A stretch of DNA of 64,000 bases. Source: Snodgrassella sp945267035. GTDB lineage: Bacteria > Pseudomonadota > Gammaproteobacteria > Burkholderiales > Neisseriaceae. The notes under the pieces were generated by a model. The model made no database searches and had not been told where the DNA came from. It saw only the letters and a program-made list of their open reading frames with translations. Position 1 is the first letter of the stretch; the number at the start of each line of letters is the position of its first letter. Below, in pieces: positions 34,213-43,212 of this stretch. The DNA lies in contig NZ_JAFNPF010000001.1 of NCBI RefSeq assembly GCF_026535915.1, forward strand, positions 62,001 through 126,000, written 5' to 3'. A program made the translations under genes and the position numbers.

Positions 34213-35262
34213 ATGTATAAAATACTATTAGTCGAAGATGAATTAATCGAGTTAGCGGCATTAAAGAAAATCATTAATAAGGGGTTTGACAGCATCAAAG
34301 TATTTGAGGCCAGTAAAGGTTCTGAAGCTATTGAACTCATTGATCAACTTAATCATATCGACCTAATATTGGTTGACATCAATATTCCGTTACCAAATGG
34401 TTTGGAAGTGATTCGCTATTTACGCGGAAAATCCCACGAAGCCAAAGTGATTGTAACCACTGCCAATGATGATATTGATGTAGCGCGGCATATGTTCGGA
34501 TTGAAGGTAGATGACTACCTGCTCAAACCAATTAAGCCACAAGTTCTCATCAATACAATCAAAAACTGCTTAGAATTTAATGAGCAAAAAAGTCATGAAA
34601 TCAGACAGCAAAAAGCAACATTCAATCAATATCTGGACAAATTTCAGTATATTGAATGGAATAATCAAATTATTGAAAGTTTATCCCTACAGTATGATCA
34701 AATAATCGCTGAAAATAATCAGGAAATATTTAATTTAATCGATCTGCTGCAGCAAATAATCAAAGCTAAAGGGTGGGATATCGAACAAATACATGAATAC
34801 GAATCATATCTAAATAATACCCAACTTGATAAAAGTAACTATTACAAAGTACTGTCAATGATGCTGGATATCAGTCACCGTATTTTTGATATGGCGTATA
34901 AAGCATCCGGCAAAAAATTAACCCCAATTCAACGTGCTCAACATTTCATCGAACAAAATATTTTAAAAGATATTTCTTTGGATAAAGTTGCCGAAAAAGC
35001 CTACATCAGCTCTTGTTATTTAAGTCGATTGTTCAAAAAAGAATTTGGTATGGGTTTTTCAGAATATATTTCCAAACGTAAAATAATCCTCGCCCAGCAA
35101 CTTTTACGTTTTAGTGATTTGCAAATCAATACCATCGCATTAGAGCTTGCTTATAATGATGCTAACTATTTTTGCCGATTATTTAAAAAAGAAACAGGAC
35201 TATCACCGTCAGAATATCGCCGTCAGGAAAATAAAAATGTTGAATGCTGTCTTTCCTCTTGA
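34213..35262 (+). CDS. Response regulator with AraC-type DNA-binding domain
   Basis: A 349-residue YesN-like regulator. The receiver domain (1-120) has ILLVEDE with the acidic pocket, phospho-acceptor Asp55 in LILVDINIPLPNG, and DDYLLKPIKP with the conserved Lys. A linker of about 120 residues is followed by two AraC helix-turn-helix motifs (DISLDKVAEKAYISSCYLSR and LQINTIALELAYNDANYFCR, then LSPSEYRR). It is 17 bases after the kinase gene and surely its partner. The likely target is the BMC genes; the duplicated 112-base leader in front of the shell genes is a candidate binding place (inference). Confidence 0.93.
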   Translation: MYKILLVEDELIELAALKKIINKGFDSIKVFEASKGSEAIELIDQLNHIDLILVDINIPLPNGLEVIRYLRGKSHEAKVIVTTANDDIDVARHMFGLKVDDYLLKPIKPQVLINTIKNCLEFNEQKSHEIRQQKATFNQYLDKFQYIEWNNQIIESLSLQYDQIIAENNQEIFNLIDLLQQIIKAKGWDIEQIHEYESYLNNTQLDKSNYYKVLSMMLDISHRIFDMAYKASGKKLTPIQRAQHFIEQNILKDISLDKVAEKAYISSCYLSRLFKKEFGMGFSEYISKRKIILAQQLLRFSDLQINTIALELAYNDANYFCRLFKKETGLSPSEYRRQENKNVECCLSS

Positions 35263-35449
35263 ATAAATACACACCAAAAATCTCATTGAGCATAGCATCA
35301 GCGAAAGCATATCACTTTAAGACTAACTAGTATTTATTTGCCCAACGCCCACCAGCAGGAACAAAAAAGTATAGATAGTTGTAAAGATATTTTGCGGAAC
35401 AAAGATTAGCATGAAGCGAAGAAATTGATAAAGTCAGGAATGATAAAAG

Positions 35450-36592
35450 ATGCATAACTATCTTTTTACATCAGAATCTGTTTCCGAAGGGCATCCAGAT
35501 AAATTAGCTGATCAAATTTCTGATGCAATATTAGACGCCATATTAGTACAAGATTCCAAAGCGCGTGTAGCATGCGAATGTTTAATCAAGACTGGTGCTG
35601 TCATCTTAGCCGGAGAAATCACCACTACGGCACTCGTTGATTATGAATCTGTGGTCAGAAAAACCATCAATCGTGTCGGATATAACCATTCAGAAACCGG
35701 TTTTGATGGACATACCTGTGCGGTCATCAATATGCTTGGTCATCAGTCAATGGATATTTCCCGTGCAATTGATCAGACAATAATAGAAGAACAGGGTGCT
35801 GGTGATCAGGGAATCATGTTTGGTTACGCTACCGATGAAACCCCAGAATTCATGCCCGCAGCAATTACCTACGCTCATCGCCTGATGGAAAGACAGGCAC
35901 AGTTGCGCAAAAATCAGCAATTACCGTTTTTATTGCCGGATGCAAAATCCCAAATCACATTTTTATATGAAAATAACCAGATAAAAGGGGTAGATACCGT
36001 TGTTTTATCTTCACAGCACCACCCTTCAATCTCACTGGATCAACTTAGAGAAGCCATTATTGAGGAAATTATTAAACCCATCATTCCACAAAGATGGATT
36101 TTACCTTCTACCCAGTATCTGATTAATCCGACCGGACGTTTTGTTGTCGGTGGGCCGGCTGCTGATTGTGGTTTAACTGGGCGCAAAATAATTATAGATA
36201 CCTATGGAGGGGCGGCCCATCATGGTGGTGGCGCATTTTCGGGCAAAGATCCCTCAAAAGTGGATCGGAGTGCGGCCTATGCTGCACGCTATGTAGCCAA
36301 ACATATTGTTGCAGCTGGGCTAGCGCGTCGTTGCGAAATCCAGATTGCTTATGCAATTGGCGTGGCTGAGCCAGTTTCCGTGATGCTCAATACATTCAAT
36401 ACCGAAAAGATTGCGATCTCAAAAATGAAAGCATTAATTCAGGAGATATTTGATTTACGCCCTTATCACATTATTAACCATTTGAATTTATTATCACCCA
36501 TTTACACTCCGACAGCTTGTTACGGCCATTTTGGGCGAAATATATTTCCATGGGAAAAGTTAGATCAATTGGAAAAATTTCCACAAATATAG
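35450..36592 (+). CDS. metK: S-adenosylmethionine synthetase inside the BMC locus
   Basis: A 380-residue methionine adenosyltransferase, cytosolic, making SAM from methionine and ATP. The signatures are complete: LFTSESVSEGHPDKLADQIS with the active-site His and Asp, GAGDQGIMFGYATDE (the first family signature) and GGGAFSGKDPSKVDRSAAY (the second). The length fits E. coli MetK (384). The dehydratase activase consumes SAM, which gives a reason for a dedicated copy here. Whether the chromosome also has a housekeeping metK outside this window cannot be known. No encapsulation helix is seen at the N-terminus. Confidence 0.95.
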   Translation: MHNYLFTSESVSEGHPDKLADQISDAILDAILVQDSKARVACECLIKTGAVILAGEITTTALVDYESVVRKTINRVGYNHSETGFDGHTCAVINMLGHQSMDISRAIDQTIIEEQGAGDQGIMFGYATDETPEFMPAAITYAHRLMERQAQLRKNQQLPFLLPDAKSQITFLYENNQIKGVDTVVLSSQHHPSISLDQLREAIIEEIIKPIIPQRWILPSTQYLINPTGRFVVGGPAADCGLTGRKIIIDTYGGAAHHGGGAFSGKDPSKVDRSAAYAARYVAKHIVAAGLARRCEIQIAYAIGVAEPVSVMLNTFNTEKIAISKMKALIQEIFDLRPYHIINHLNLLSPIYTPTACYGHFGRNIFPWEKLDQLEKFPQI

Positions 36593-36696
36593 CGAGTTTC
36601 AGTTATAGGCATTCAACAATTTTGCATAGCAATTTACCTAATAATTCAATAACCATGCCTAGTCTAAAATGAAATACTAAAATCTATAGGTTTTAC

Positions 36697-37944
36697 ATGA
36701 CTTACCATTTTCATTTAACCGAGTTAATTGATATAGAGAGATTACAGACTCTACAAAATCACTTTAGAAAAGCAATGGGTATCGATATAGTCATTGTTGA
36801 TGAAAAAGGCATAGCGGTGATTAAACCAGATAATTCAGGCTTGTTTGATCATCATACTTATCATGGGAACATATACAAACATCACTGTTATGAAAATAAA
36901 AAATCAGACACACGTACTATTCAAAGCTTAAAAAAATTAGAAGCCACTCGATGTGACTGCGGATTTATCGAAGTGGCTGCTCCATTGATAGTAAGAGGAC
37001 AATATTTAGGTGTTTTTTTATTAGGTCATGGCAAGAGTGAGATGGAGAAAGAGCACAATACTCCAGAAATAAGTTGCAAGCTAAATACCCAAAAAAAAAC
37101 GTTTAATCAAGCTACAAGCACTGCAAAAAACAGCTCAATTTCTTTAGAACGATTAGAAGCCGCAGCAAACTTATTATCCAATGTCACCCATGGTATAGCT
37201 GAGCAAGGTTATATCCACAACATTCAAAAACAACTACATGCAAAAAGCATTAAGTTAGCTGAAGAACAACGTAACTTAGCCCAGTTACAACATGCTTTAC
37301 GCGACGCAGAATATAAAGCATTAACCTATCAAATCAACCCTCATTTTTTATTTAACGTACTCAATACTATTGGAAAACTCGCTTTTTTAGAAAATGCAGA
37401 AAAGACAGAAGAGATGGTTTACCTTTTTTCGGATATGATGCGTTACATACTTAAAAAAGGAGACAACACATTAATTACCATCGGTAGTGAAGTACGTTCC
37501 ATCAGAAGATATCTGGCTATTCAGCAAATTCGCATGAAAGATCGATTTACTTATGAAATCACCGTGCCGGATAAATATTTAGAAATTGCTAGTCCCTTTT
37601 TAATCTTACAACCCTTAGTAGAAAATTGTTTCAATTATGTCGTTGAGCCACGAGAAGTAAAGAGCCATATCGGCATCAAAGCCTATGATGATGGAAAAAC
37701 CATTTTTATCGAAGTCTCAGATAATGGTGATGGAATTTCACCAGAAAAAATCTCCTTCATTCTCTCCAATACAACCAAACGAAATTTTGATAAAAGCATT
37801 GGTATAAAAAACGTTCAAAATCGTCTCAAACTGCTATTTGGTGAGCAATTTGGTTTAGAAATTGAAAGCCAAAATAAACCAAATTTTGGCACAATAGTAA
37901 GATTGAAATTGCCCATGAGCAGCAAATTGCATCATATTAATTAA
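36697..37944 (+). CDS. PocR-domain LytS-type sensor histidine kinase 2 (diverged paralogue)
   Basis: A 415-residue paralogue of the kinase at 32957, with the same PocR, coiled coil, His kinase and HATPase order (YQINPHFLFNVLNTIGKL, LQPLVENCFNYVVEP, EVSDNGDGI). The PocR domain is altered where kinase 1 has its cysteine cluster. It has Cys64, Cys86 and Cys88, a His-rich stretch (DHHTYHGNIYKHHC), and no counterpart to several of kinase 1's cysteines. It has no response regulator of its own nearby, so both kinases may feed the regulator at 34213. It may sense a different ligand or oxidation state. A short spacer follows metK. Confidence 0.88.
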   Translation: MTYHFHLTELIDIERLQTLQNHFRKAMGIDIVIVDEKGIAVIKPDNSGLFDHHTYHGNIYKHHCYENKKSDTRTIQSLKKLEATRCDCGFIEVAAPLIVRGQYLGVFLLGHGKSEMEKEHNTPEISCKLNTQKKTFNQATSTAKNSSISLERLEAAANLLSNVTHGIAEQGYIHNIQKQLHAKSIKLAEEQRNLAQLQHALRDAEYKALTYQINPHFLFNVLNTIGKLAFLENAEKTEEMVYLFSDMMRYILKKGDNTLITIGSEVRSIRRYLAIQQIRMKDRFTYEITVPDKYLEIASPFLILQPLVENCFNYVVEPREVKSHIGIKAYDDGKTIFIEVSDNGDGISPEKISFILSNTTKRNFDKSIGIKNVQNRLKLLFGEQFGLEIESQNKPNFGTIVRLKLPMSSKLHHIN

Positions 37945-38099
37945 ATCACATTAAAAATAGAACCAAACTTTAAAACATCAATTGCAGCCCTTTTACCATT
38001 AGCAATATATTGCGAATAAATTTTATTAAACAGCAAAATAATCCCTGTTATTAGCAAGACTTTTGTCAACCATCGTTTTACCATCAAACCATCTAAAAA

Positions 38100-39305
38100 T
38101 TATCATAATCCTTTTGGATAAAAGTATAAATTCCATCCCAAAACAACAGAAAAAAACAATCCGTACCGTTTAAATAATCAATTCACCTGAATAACTATCT
38201 AAGGAGCTGTCATGCAACAAGAAGCGTTAGGAATGATCGAAACCAAAGGTTTAGTCGCTGCGATTGAAGCCGCAGATACCATGGTTAAATCAGCGAATGT
38301 CACATTAGTGGGTTACGAAAAAATAGGTTCAGGACTGGTCACCGTGATGGTCAGAGGTGATGTTGGTGCAGTCAAAGCCGCTACTGATGCCGGCTCAGCA
38401 GCAGCAAGCAAAGTCGGTGAACTGGTGTCTATCCATGTTATCCCACGGCCGCATACCGAAGTCGAAAAAATATTACCTTCTGGCATAGTGAAAAATTGAT
38501 AACTGGAGAGGAGGGCTGAGATGAGCCAGAATTTAGTAGAACAAATCGTATCAGAGGTGATCAGGAAACAATCCTCCTCTCTGGGAACGGCACAGGTCGC
38601 TTCTTCAAATTATAGTGAATGCGGGCTAACAGAATACGTAGGCACAGCAACAGGTCACACCATCGGACTGGTGATCGCCAATGTCGATAGTCAGCTGCAT
38701 GAACTCATGGGCATAGATAAGAAATATCGATCAATAGGGGTATTGGGAGCAAGAACCGGAGCTGGTCCGCAAATATTTGCCGCGGATGAAGCGGTAAAAG
38801 CAACCAATAGCGAAATACTCAAAATAGAATTACCGCGCGATACGGAAGGAGGAGGGGGCCACGGTAGCTTAATTATATTTGGAGCAGAAGATGTATCGGA
38901 TGCCCGTCGGGCGATAGAAGTATCGTTAAACGAAGTAGAGCGGACGATGGGAGATGTATACGGATCAGCAGCAGGGCATCTGGAGTTTCAGTACACAGCA
39001 AGAGCCAGCAGCGCGTTAAATCAGGCATTTGGCGCACCGATAGGAAAATCATTCGGGATGACAGTAGGATGTCCAGCGGCGATAGGTGTAGTGATAGCGG
39101 ATGTGGCAGCGAAGTCAGCGGTGGTAGAAGCTGTTGGTTATTCAAGCCCGGGTCATGGCACCAGCTACAGCAATGAAGTGATCTTTACCTTCTCAGGAGA
39201 TTCTGGCGCGGTGCGACAGGCAGTGATAGCAGCCAGAGAAGTCGGGCTGAACCTATTATCAACACTTGATCCGAGTGCCTTGAAATCAACGACTACACCT
39301 TACAT
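38100..39305 (+). repeat. 1.2 kb direct repeat, copy 2
   Basis: Partner of 25531-26736. It ends at ACACCTTACAT, where copy 1 goes on ATGA and copy 2 TTAA, so each copy has its own stop codon and its own downstream gene. Near-identity with all five visible substitutions at one end points to recent conversion or duplication. Confidence 0.95.
38212..38499 (+). CDS. BMC-H hexameric shell protein, copy 2
   Basis: A 95-residue protein identical to that at 25643-25930, with the same leader and ribosome-binding site. Having two intact genes for the main facet protein probably raises shell dosage or lets the two operons be expressed apart. Confidence 0.96.
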   Translation: MQQEALGMIETKGLVAAIEAADTMVKSANVTLVGYEKIGSGLVTVMVRGDVGAVKAATDAGSAAASKVGELVSIHVIPRPHTEVEKILPSGIVKN

Positions 39306-39309
39306 TTAA
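38521..39309 (+). CDS. BMC-T tandem-domain shell protein, copy 2
   Basis: A 262-residue PduB-like shell protein differing from copy 1 by one residue near the C-terminus (DPSALKS here, DPSVLKS there). Four other base changes are silent. All functional features are as in copy 1. It is followed after a few bases by an extended BMC-H gene instead of the aldehyde dehydrogenase gene. Confidence 0.95.
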   Translation: MSQNLVEQIVSEVIRKQSSSLGTAQVASSNYSECGLTEYVGTATGHTIGLVIANVDSQLHELMGIDKKYRSIGVLGARTGAGPQIFAADEAVKATNSEILKIELPRDTEGGGGHGSLIIFGAEDVSDARRAIEVSLNEVERTMGDVYGSAAGHLEFQYTARASSALNQAFGAPIGKSFGMTVGCPAAIGVVIADVAAKSAVVEAVGYSSPGHGTSYSNEVIFTFSGDSGAVRQAVIAAREVGLNLLSTLDPSALKSTTTPYI

Positions 39310-39321
39310 TTAGGTTTGATT

Positions 39322-39822
39322 ATGATTGAAAAAAGTATTGGCTTAATTGAAACAGTTGGATTAAGTGCTGCCATAGCCGCAGCAGATACTGCCATGAAGT
39401 CGGCCAATGTCACTCTCATTGGCTATGAACTGACCAAAGGTGGAGGAATGGTCGTAATCAAAATTTATGGTGAGGTAGGTGCGGTGAATGCTGCAATTGC
39501 GGCCGCCTCGATTGCTGCAGCAAAAGTGGGACAGGTTTTTGCAACTAAAATTATACCGAGAGTAGCTGAAGGAATAGATCTCATTTTAAATTCACCAGAA
39601 ACCATAGCAAAAGAACAACTGCCCAATCCAATTAAAATGGATACATTACAATCTATTGATGTAACAGTGATCACTGAAGAAAAACCTAGCCAACCTATTT
39701 CAGAGAGTAGTGCATTATCGGCTCAAAATTCGGCATCAAAGCCGAATCAAGAAAAGAAAGTTATTAATAAAACCAGCAAAACACGGAATAAGCTAACTTC
39801 CAATAAAGAAAAAAATAAATAA
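39322..39822 (+). CDS. BMC-H shell protein with charged C-terminal extension
   Basis: A 166-residue protein. Residues 1-90 are a BMC-H domain (SIGLIETVGLSAAIAAADTA, NVTLIGYELTKGGGMVVIKI, EVGAVNAAIAAASIAAAKVG, ATKIIPRVAEG) with pore loop TKGGG, distinct from KIGSG in the duplicated BMC-H. Residues about 95-166 are a low-complexity tail of Ser, Pro, Gln and then many Lys and Asn (ASKPNQEKKVINKTSKTRNK). ATG 39322 is chosen; a TTG at 39316 is the alternative. Extended BMC-H proteins such as PduK or EutK carry binding domains; this basic tail is simpler and could bind nucleic acid, cargo or other shells (inference). Confidence 0.88.
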   Translation: MIEKSIGLIETVGLSAAIAAADTAMKSANVTLIGYELTKGGGMVVIKIYGEVGAVNAAIAAASIAAAKVGQVFATKIIPRVAEGIDLILNSPETIAKEQLPNPIKMDTLQSIDVTVITEEKPSQPISESSALSAQNSASKPNQEKKVINKTSKTRNKLTSNKEKNK

Positions 39823-39876
39823 AGTTAGGAATTTAAATATTTATCATATTCTTTTTAGACATTTAAAAGTAGTTTA

Positions 39877-39913
39877 GAACATCAGCATAAATAAGGTTGA
39901 TGTCCTTTTTTTT
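39877..39913 (+). terminator. Terminator at the end of the BMC locus
   Basis: ACATCA (39879-39884) pairs with TGATGT (39898-39903), with one more G-C pair outside a mismatch, followed by T8. It is modest but correctly placed after the last shell gene. The rest up to 40277 (39914-40277) shows only an improbable frame overlapping mltA. Confidence 0.65.
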
Positions 39914-40277
39914 GTCATTATTGCATGAGTTAATGCAACAAAAATGAAACACATCTCATTGGTCACCTAGCGACAACGTCAATAATAATAGTTATGTAGG
40001 ATGAATATTGCTCTCAATTGATTAATTGAGTATAAACACAGATAGCTTAAACTCCTATTCCTTAATCAGAAAGCATCTATACACAAATAGCATCATGCAT
40101 TGTCAATGATATTCTTTTTATATTTAAAAGCAGCAAAGTGTCTAGATATCAAGCTTAACCCGTCTGCATTTCTTGCAACAATCATATATGCGCATTACTC
40201 TTGTTCTAATTTGCTAAAGCCTGCCATAATATTATTACACATTTTCATTTTTAGATATTACTTAGAAAAAGTTTGCC

Positions 40278-41582
40278 ATGAACTTCAAAAAAATCCGCCG
40301 TTATCTGCTTTTGAGTAGCGTTTTGATGCTGGCTGCATGTAATTTGTTTCATAAAAAAAACAAGACACAACCACCTGAAACAATCATGTCGCCTGTTGGG
40401 CAAGCTTTTCCTGTTGATTATGTGTTTAACCCTGACAAAGCGGGGGTGAGTTATCGAGTGGCTTCGTATCAGGCTTTACCAGAATGGTCGCACCAGTCTT
40501 TTGGTGATAGTCTTGAAGCATTTAAAGTTAGTTGTCACAAACTAAAATCACAGCCTTCATGGCAGGCGGTTTGTCAGCAAGCGCAGCACACTGGCAAAAG
40601 TCATCATCATGCCAAGAAATTTTTTGAGCAATATTTTACTCCTTGGCAAATAAGCCAAAACGGACAATTGGCAGGCACCGTAACCGGTTATTACGAACCT
40701 ATGTTGCTCGGTGATACTAAGCAAACAACTCAGGCTCGGTTTCCAATTTATGGCATTCCAGATGATTTCATAGTTGTACCAATATCTTCAACCCAACAGC
40801 AAGGTACCGTGCGTGTCCGCTTAACCAATAAAAATAGCGGAGTTATTGCTGCAGATGGAAGGTATAGTGCCAATTTAAGCGCATTCCCCCTTAACAACAA
40901 AACAAAAGCGATAAAAGGCAGAATCGAAGGGAATCAATTTGTGCCCTATTATACTCGGGCACAGATTAATGCTGGTGCACTTAATGGCAAAGCCCCCATA
41001 TTGGGTTATGCTAACGATCCAGTCGAACTTTTCTTCCTGCATGTACAAGGATCAGGGCAATTACAAACCCCCGATGGACGCATGATACGGCTTGGCTTTG
41101 CCAATAAAAATGATTATCCCTATGTTTCTATTGGTAAATATATGGCTAATAAAGGTTATCTGCCATTGGCTCAAACATCAATGCAAGGGATAAAGGCGTG
41201 GTTACAACAGCACCCGCAACAATTAGCAGAGGTATTAGGACAAAATCCCAGCTATGTTTTTTTCCGCGCGTCAACTGAACCGGCTAGTGGACCAACTGGG
41301 GCACTTGGTGTTCCTTTAACCAGTGGTTACTCAGCTGCCGTAGACAGTCATTTTATTAGTTTAGGCGCACCATTATTTCTGGCCACCACCCATCCGGCTA
41401 ATGGTTATGGGTTAAATCGCCTGATTATGGCGCAAGATACTGGCAGCGCGATTAACGGCGCGGTCAGAGTAGATTATTTCTGGGGATATGGTGATGAAGC
41501 AGGTGCTTTAGCAGGAAAAATGAAATTTCCAGGATATGTGTGGCAATTATTGCCAAACGGGATGTTGCCTCAGGTAAAATAA
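40278..41582 (+). CDS. mltA: Membrane-bound lytic murein transglycosylase A
   Basis: A 434-residue outer-membrane lipoprotein that cleaves peptidoglycan with formation of 1,6-anhydro-muramic ends. The signal peptide ends in the lipobox VLMLAACN (Cys near residue 21). The MltA domain carries GTVTGYYEPMLLGD and YYTRAQINAG. The C-terminal 3D domain has AQDTGSAINGAVRVDYFWGY with the catalytic Asp, then GDEAGALAGKM. The length fits neisserial MltA (about 440). It stands alone after the BMC locus and marks the return to core genome. Confidence 0.95.
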   Translation: MNFKKIRRYLLLSSVLMLAACNLFHKKNKTQPPETIMSPVGQAFPVDYVFNPDKAGVSYRVASYQALPEWSHQSFGDSLEAFKVSCHKLKSQPSWQAVCQQAQHTGKSHHHAKKFFEQYFTPWQISQNGQLAGTVTGYYEPMLLGDTKQTTQARFPIYGIPDDFIVVPISSTQQQGTVRVRLTNKNSGVIAADGRYSANLSAFPLNNKTKAIKGRIEGNQFVPYYTRAQINAGALNGKAPILGYANDPVELFFLHVQGSGQLQTPDGRMIRLGFANKNDYPYVSIGKYMANKGYLPLAQTSMQGIKAWLQQHPQQLAEVLGQNPSYVFFRASTEPASGPTGALGVPLTSGYSAAVDSHFISLGAPLFLATTHPANGYGLNRLIMAQDTGSAINGAVRVDYFWGYGDEAGALAGKMKFPGYVWQLLPNGMLPQVK

Positions 41583-41715
41583 AATCTAGCTAATAAACGC
41601 AAGCTCAGGTAAAATATAATAATCTGTTAATAATTGTAAGCAATGTTCTGGCAATGGAAAATATGCATTTAATAATGCGCTTAAATGTTATTCAAATAAA
41701 AGAAGGGCATAAGAT

Positions 41716-43212
41716 ATGGATCCAATATTAATTGTGCCCATTTTAATTGTTCTGCTGGTGGTGTTGTTTGTCGTTTATAAACGCCAAAAAGCAGGCGGGC
41801 GCCCTCAGTCAACTAAAAAAAATTCGTCTTCAAAATCCTCCAAATCCTCTGGTAAAACCAAAAATAAGGGGAAAACGACCTCTGTAAACAAAAAAAACAA
41901 CATATCAAAAGAAAAAAAACCTGTAGCGGCGTCTACGACCAAAGTTGAAAAGCCAGAGCCTAAAAAGACCACGGTATCACAGGATTGGGATTGGAATTCG
42001 ACTACTTCAGATGAAACAACGGTTTCCGTTGCTACAGTAGATCATCTAACTGAATATAAAGTTTACAAACAGTTTGGTTATTTTCAAAAAGCTGCCGAGT
42101 CTTTAGCCACCTATTTAGAGCAAAATGCCAGTTCGCAAAGCGAAGCCATGGTTAGCACTTTGGCGGCTGAACTGGCTGATTTATGCATTCAAGCTAAGGA
42201 TGCAGATAAATTGTGTGAAGTTATTGATGTATATCGTCATGCATTTGATCAGCCGAGTATTGAAAATCTCATTCGTCAGGGACTCGGGCTGGATGAAAAT
42301 CATTTAGGTCTACGCGTTCTGGCAGAAGATTTATTGCATTGGGATGTTAAAGAAACTGAAAAAGAAGCCGGCATTGATCATTCTCAAATGCCTGATGAAC
42401 ATGTTATCGCAGAAGATGCTTTAAACGAACAGGATGCTGACCAAGCTCTCGAACCACTTGTAGAAGGTTATGTTGGCCACTTCAACATTCGTGGAGATGA
42501 GCGTGAAGTTATTCTTAGCTTTTCTAAACCTGAAAACAGCTATGCATTGCTCAAAGAGCAACTGCCTTATGATGCAGCCATCAGATGCTTGAATAAAGCC
42601 ATCAAAACTTCCAAAAAGCCAGCCGGTCTCATTATCGATGCCCTTGCCTTGGATTATCGCCATAATAGCATCAATGTATTTGCCCAGCATTTGTGGAATC
42701 TATACTATTCATTGGGTAAATATGGCAATAAAGTGAAGGAACGTATGCTTGGCTGGGGTTATAGCTTGGGCCAACATCCTATGTTTGAAGAGCTAGAAAA
42801 AAAACCTGGGGAAACCGTCTTAAGAGATATAGGCATTAATCAAGGTTATTTACCCGTTAACAGTAGTGCACTTAAGGCCAAACGCTTGCCTTTGGTTGAA
42901 AATTCAAATTCAGGTAATGATGTAGGTGAAACCCCAGGTGAACGGGTATTGCATGATGTGAAATCCCTACTGACATACGGTCAGTTTGATGAATCAATGG
43001 ATTTGCTCGAAAAATCAGTATTACTCTATCCGCAGGAATCTCAGCTTTACATTACATTATTTGACCTATATGAACGCGCCGAAGAATGGGGACGGCTTGA
43101 AAAAATGTTGCAGTCAATTCGCACAGAAATTCAGACTCCCCCTGAAGAAGTTGTTTTGGCAATGAGTCAATTATTGCAACGTATTAACCACGGTGGTATG
43201 CAAAGCTCATGA
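41716..43212 (+). CDS. Membrane-anchored TPR-like protein of the GTPase/roadblock operon
   Basis: A 498-residue protein. Residues 4-22 form one membrane anchor (ILIVPILIVLLVVLFVVYK), followed by a Lys/Ser linker of about 60 residues and a cytoplasmic helical-repeat region. TEYKVYKQFGYFQKAAESLA and SLLTYGQFDESMDLLEKSVL look like TPR or FimV-C units. AGAAGGG lies before the ATG. Its stop overlaps the start of the next gene (ATGA), so they are co-translated. The bitopic anchor and helical repeats suggest a scaffold that places the GTPase system at the membrane. No gene name is safe; FimV-like is a loose description. Confidence 0.7.
   Translation: MDPILIVPILIVLLVVLFVVYKRQKAGGRPQSTKKNSSSKSSKSSGKTKNKGKTTSVNKKNNISKEKKPVAASTTKVEKPEPKKTTVSQDWDWNSTTSDETTVSVATVDHLTEYKVYKQFGYFQKAAESLATYLEQNASSQSEAMVSTLAAELADLCIQAKDADKLCEVIDVYRHAFDQPSIENLIRQGLGLDENHLGLRVLAEDLLHWDVKETEKEAGIDHSQMPDEHVIAEDALNEQDADQALEPLVEGYVGHFNIRGDEREVILSFSKPENSYALLKEQLPYDAAIRCLNKAIKTSKKPAGLIIDALALDYRHNSINVFAQHLWNLYYSLGKYGNKVKERMLGWGYSLGQHPMFEELEKKPGETVLRDIGINQGYLPVNSSALKAKRLPLVENSNSGNDVGETPGERVLHDVKSLLTYGQFDESMDLLEKSVLLYPQESQLYITLFDLYERAEEWGRLEKMLQSIRTEIQTPPEEVVLAMSQLLQRINHGGMQSS

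Noticed and set aside
40100..40318. 72-codon frame before mltA
   Set aside because: It overlaps the mltA start in another frame, lacks a ribosome-binding site and has no family character.
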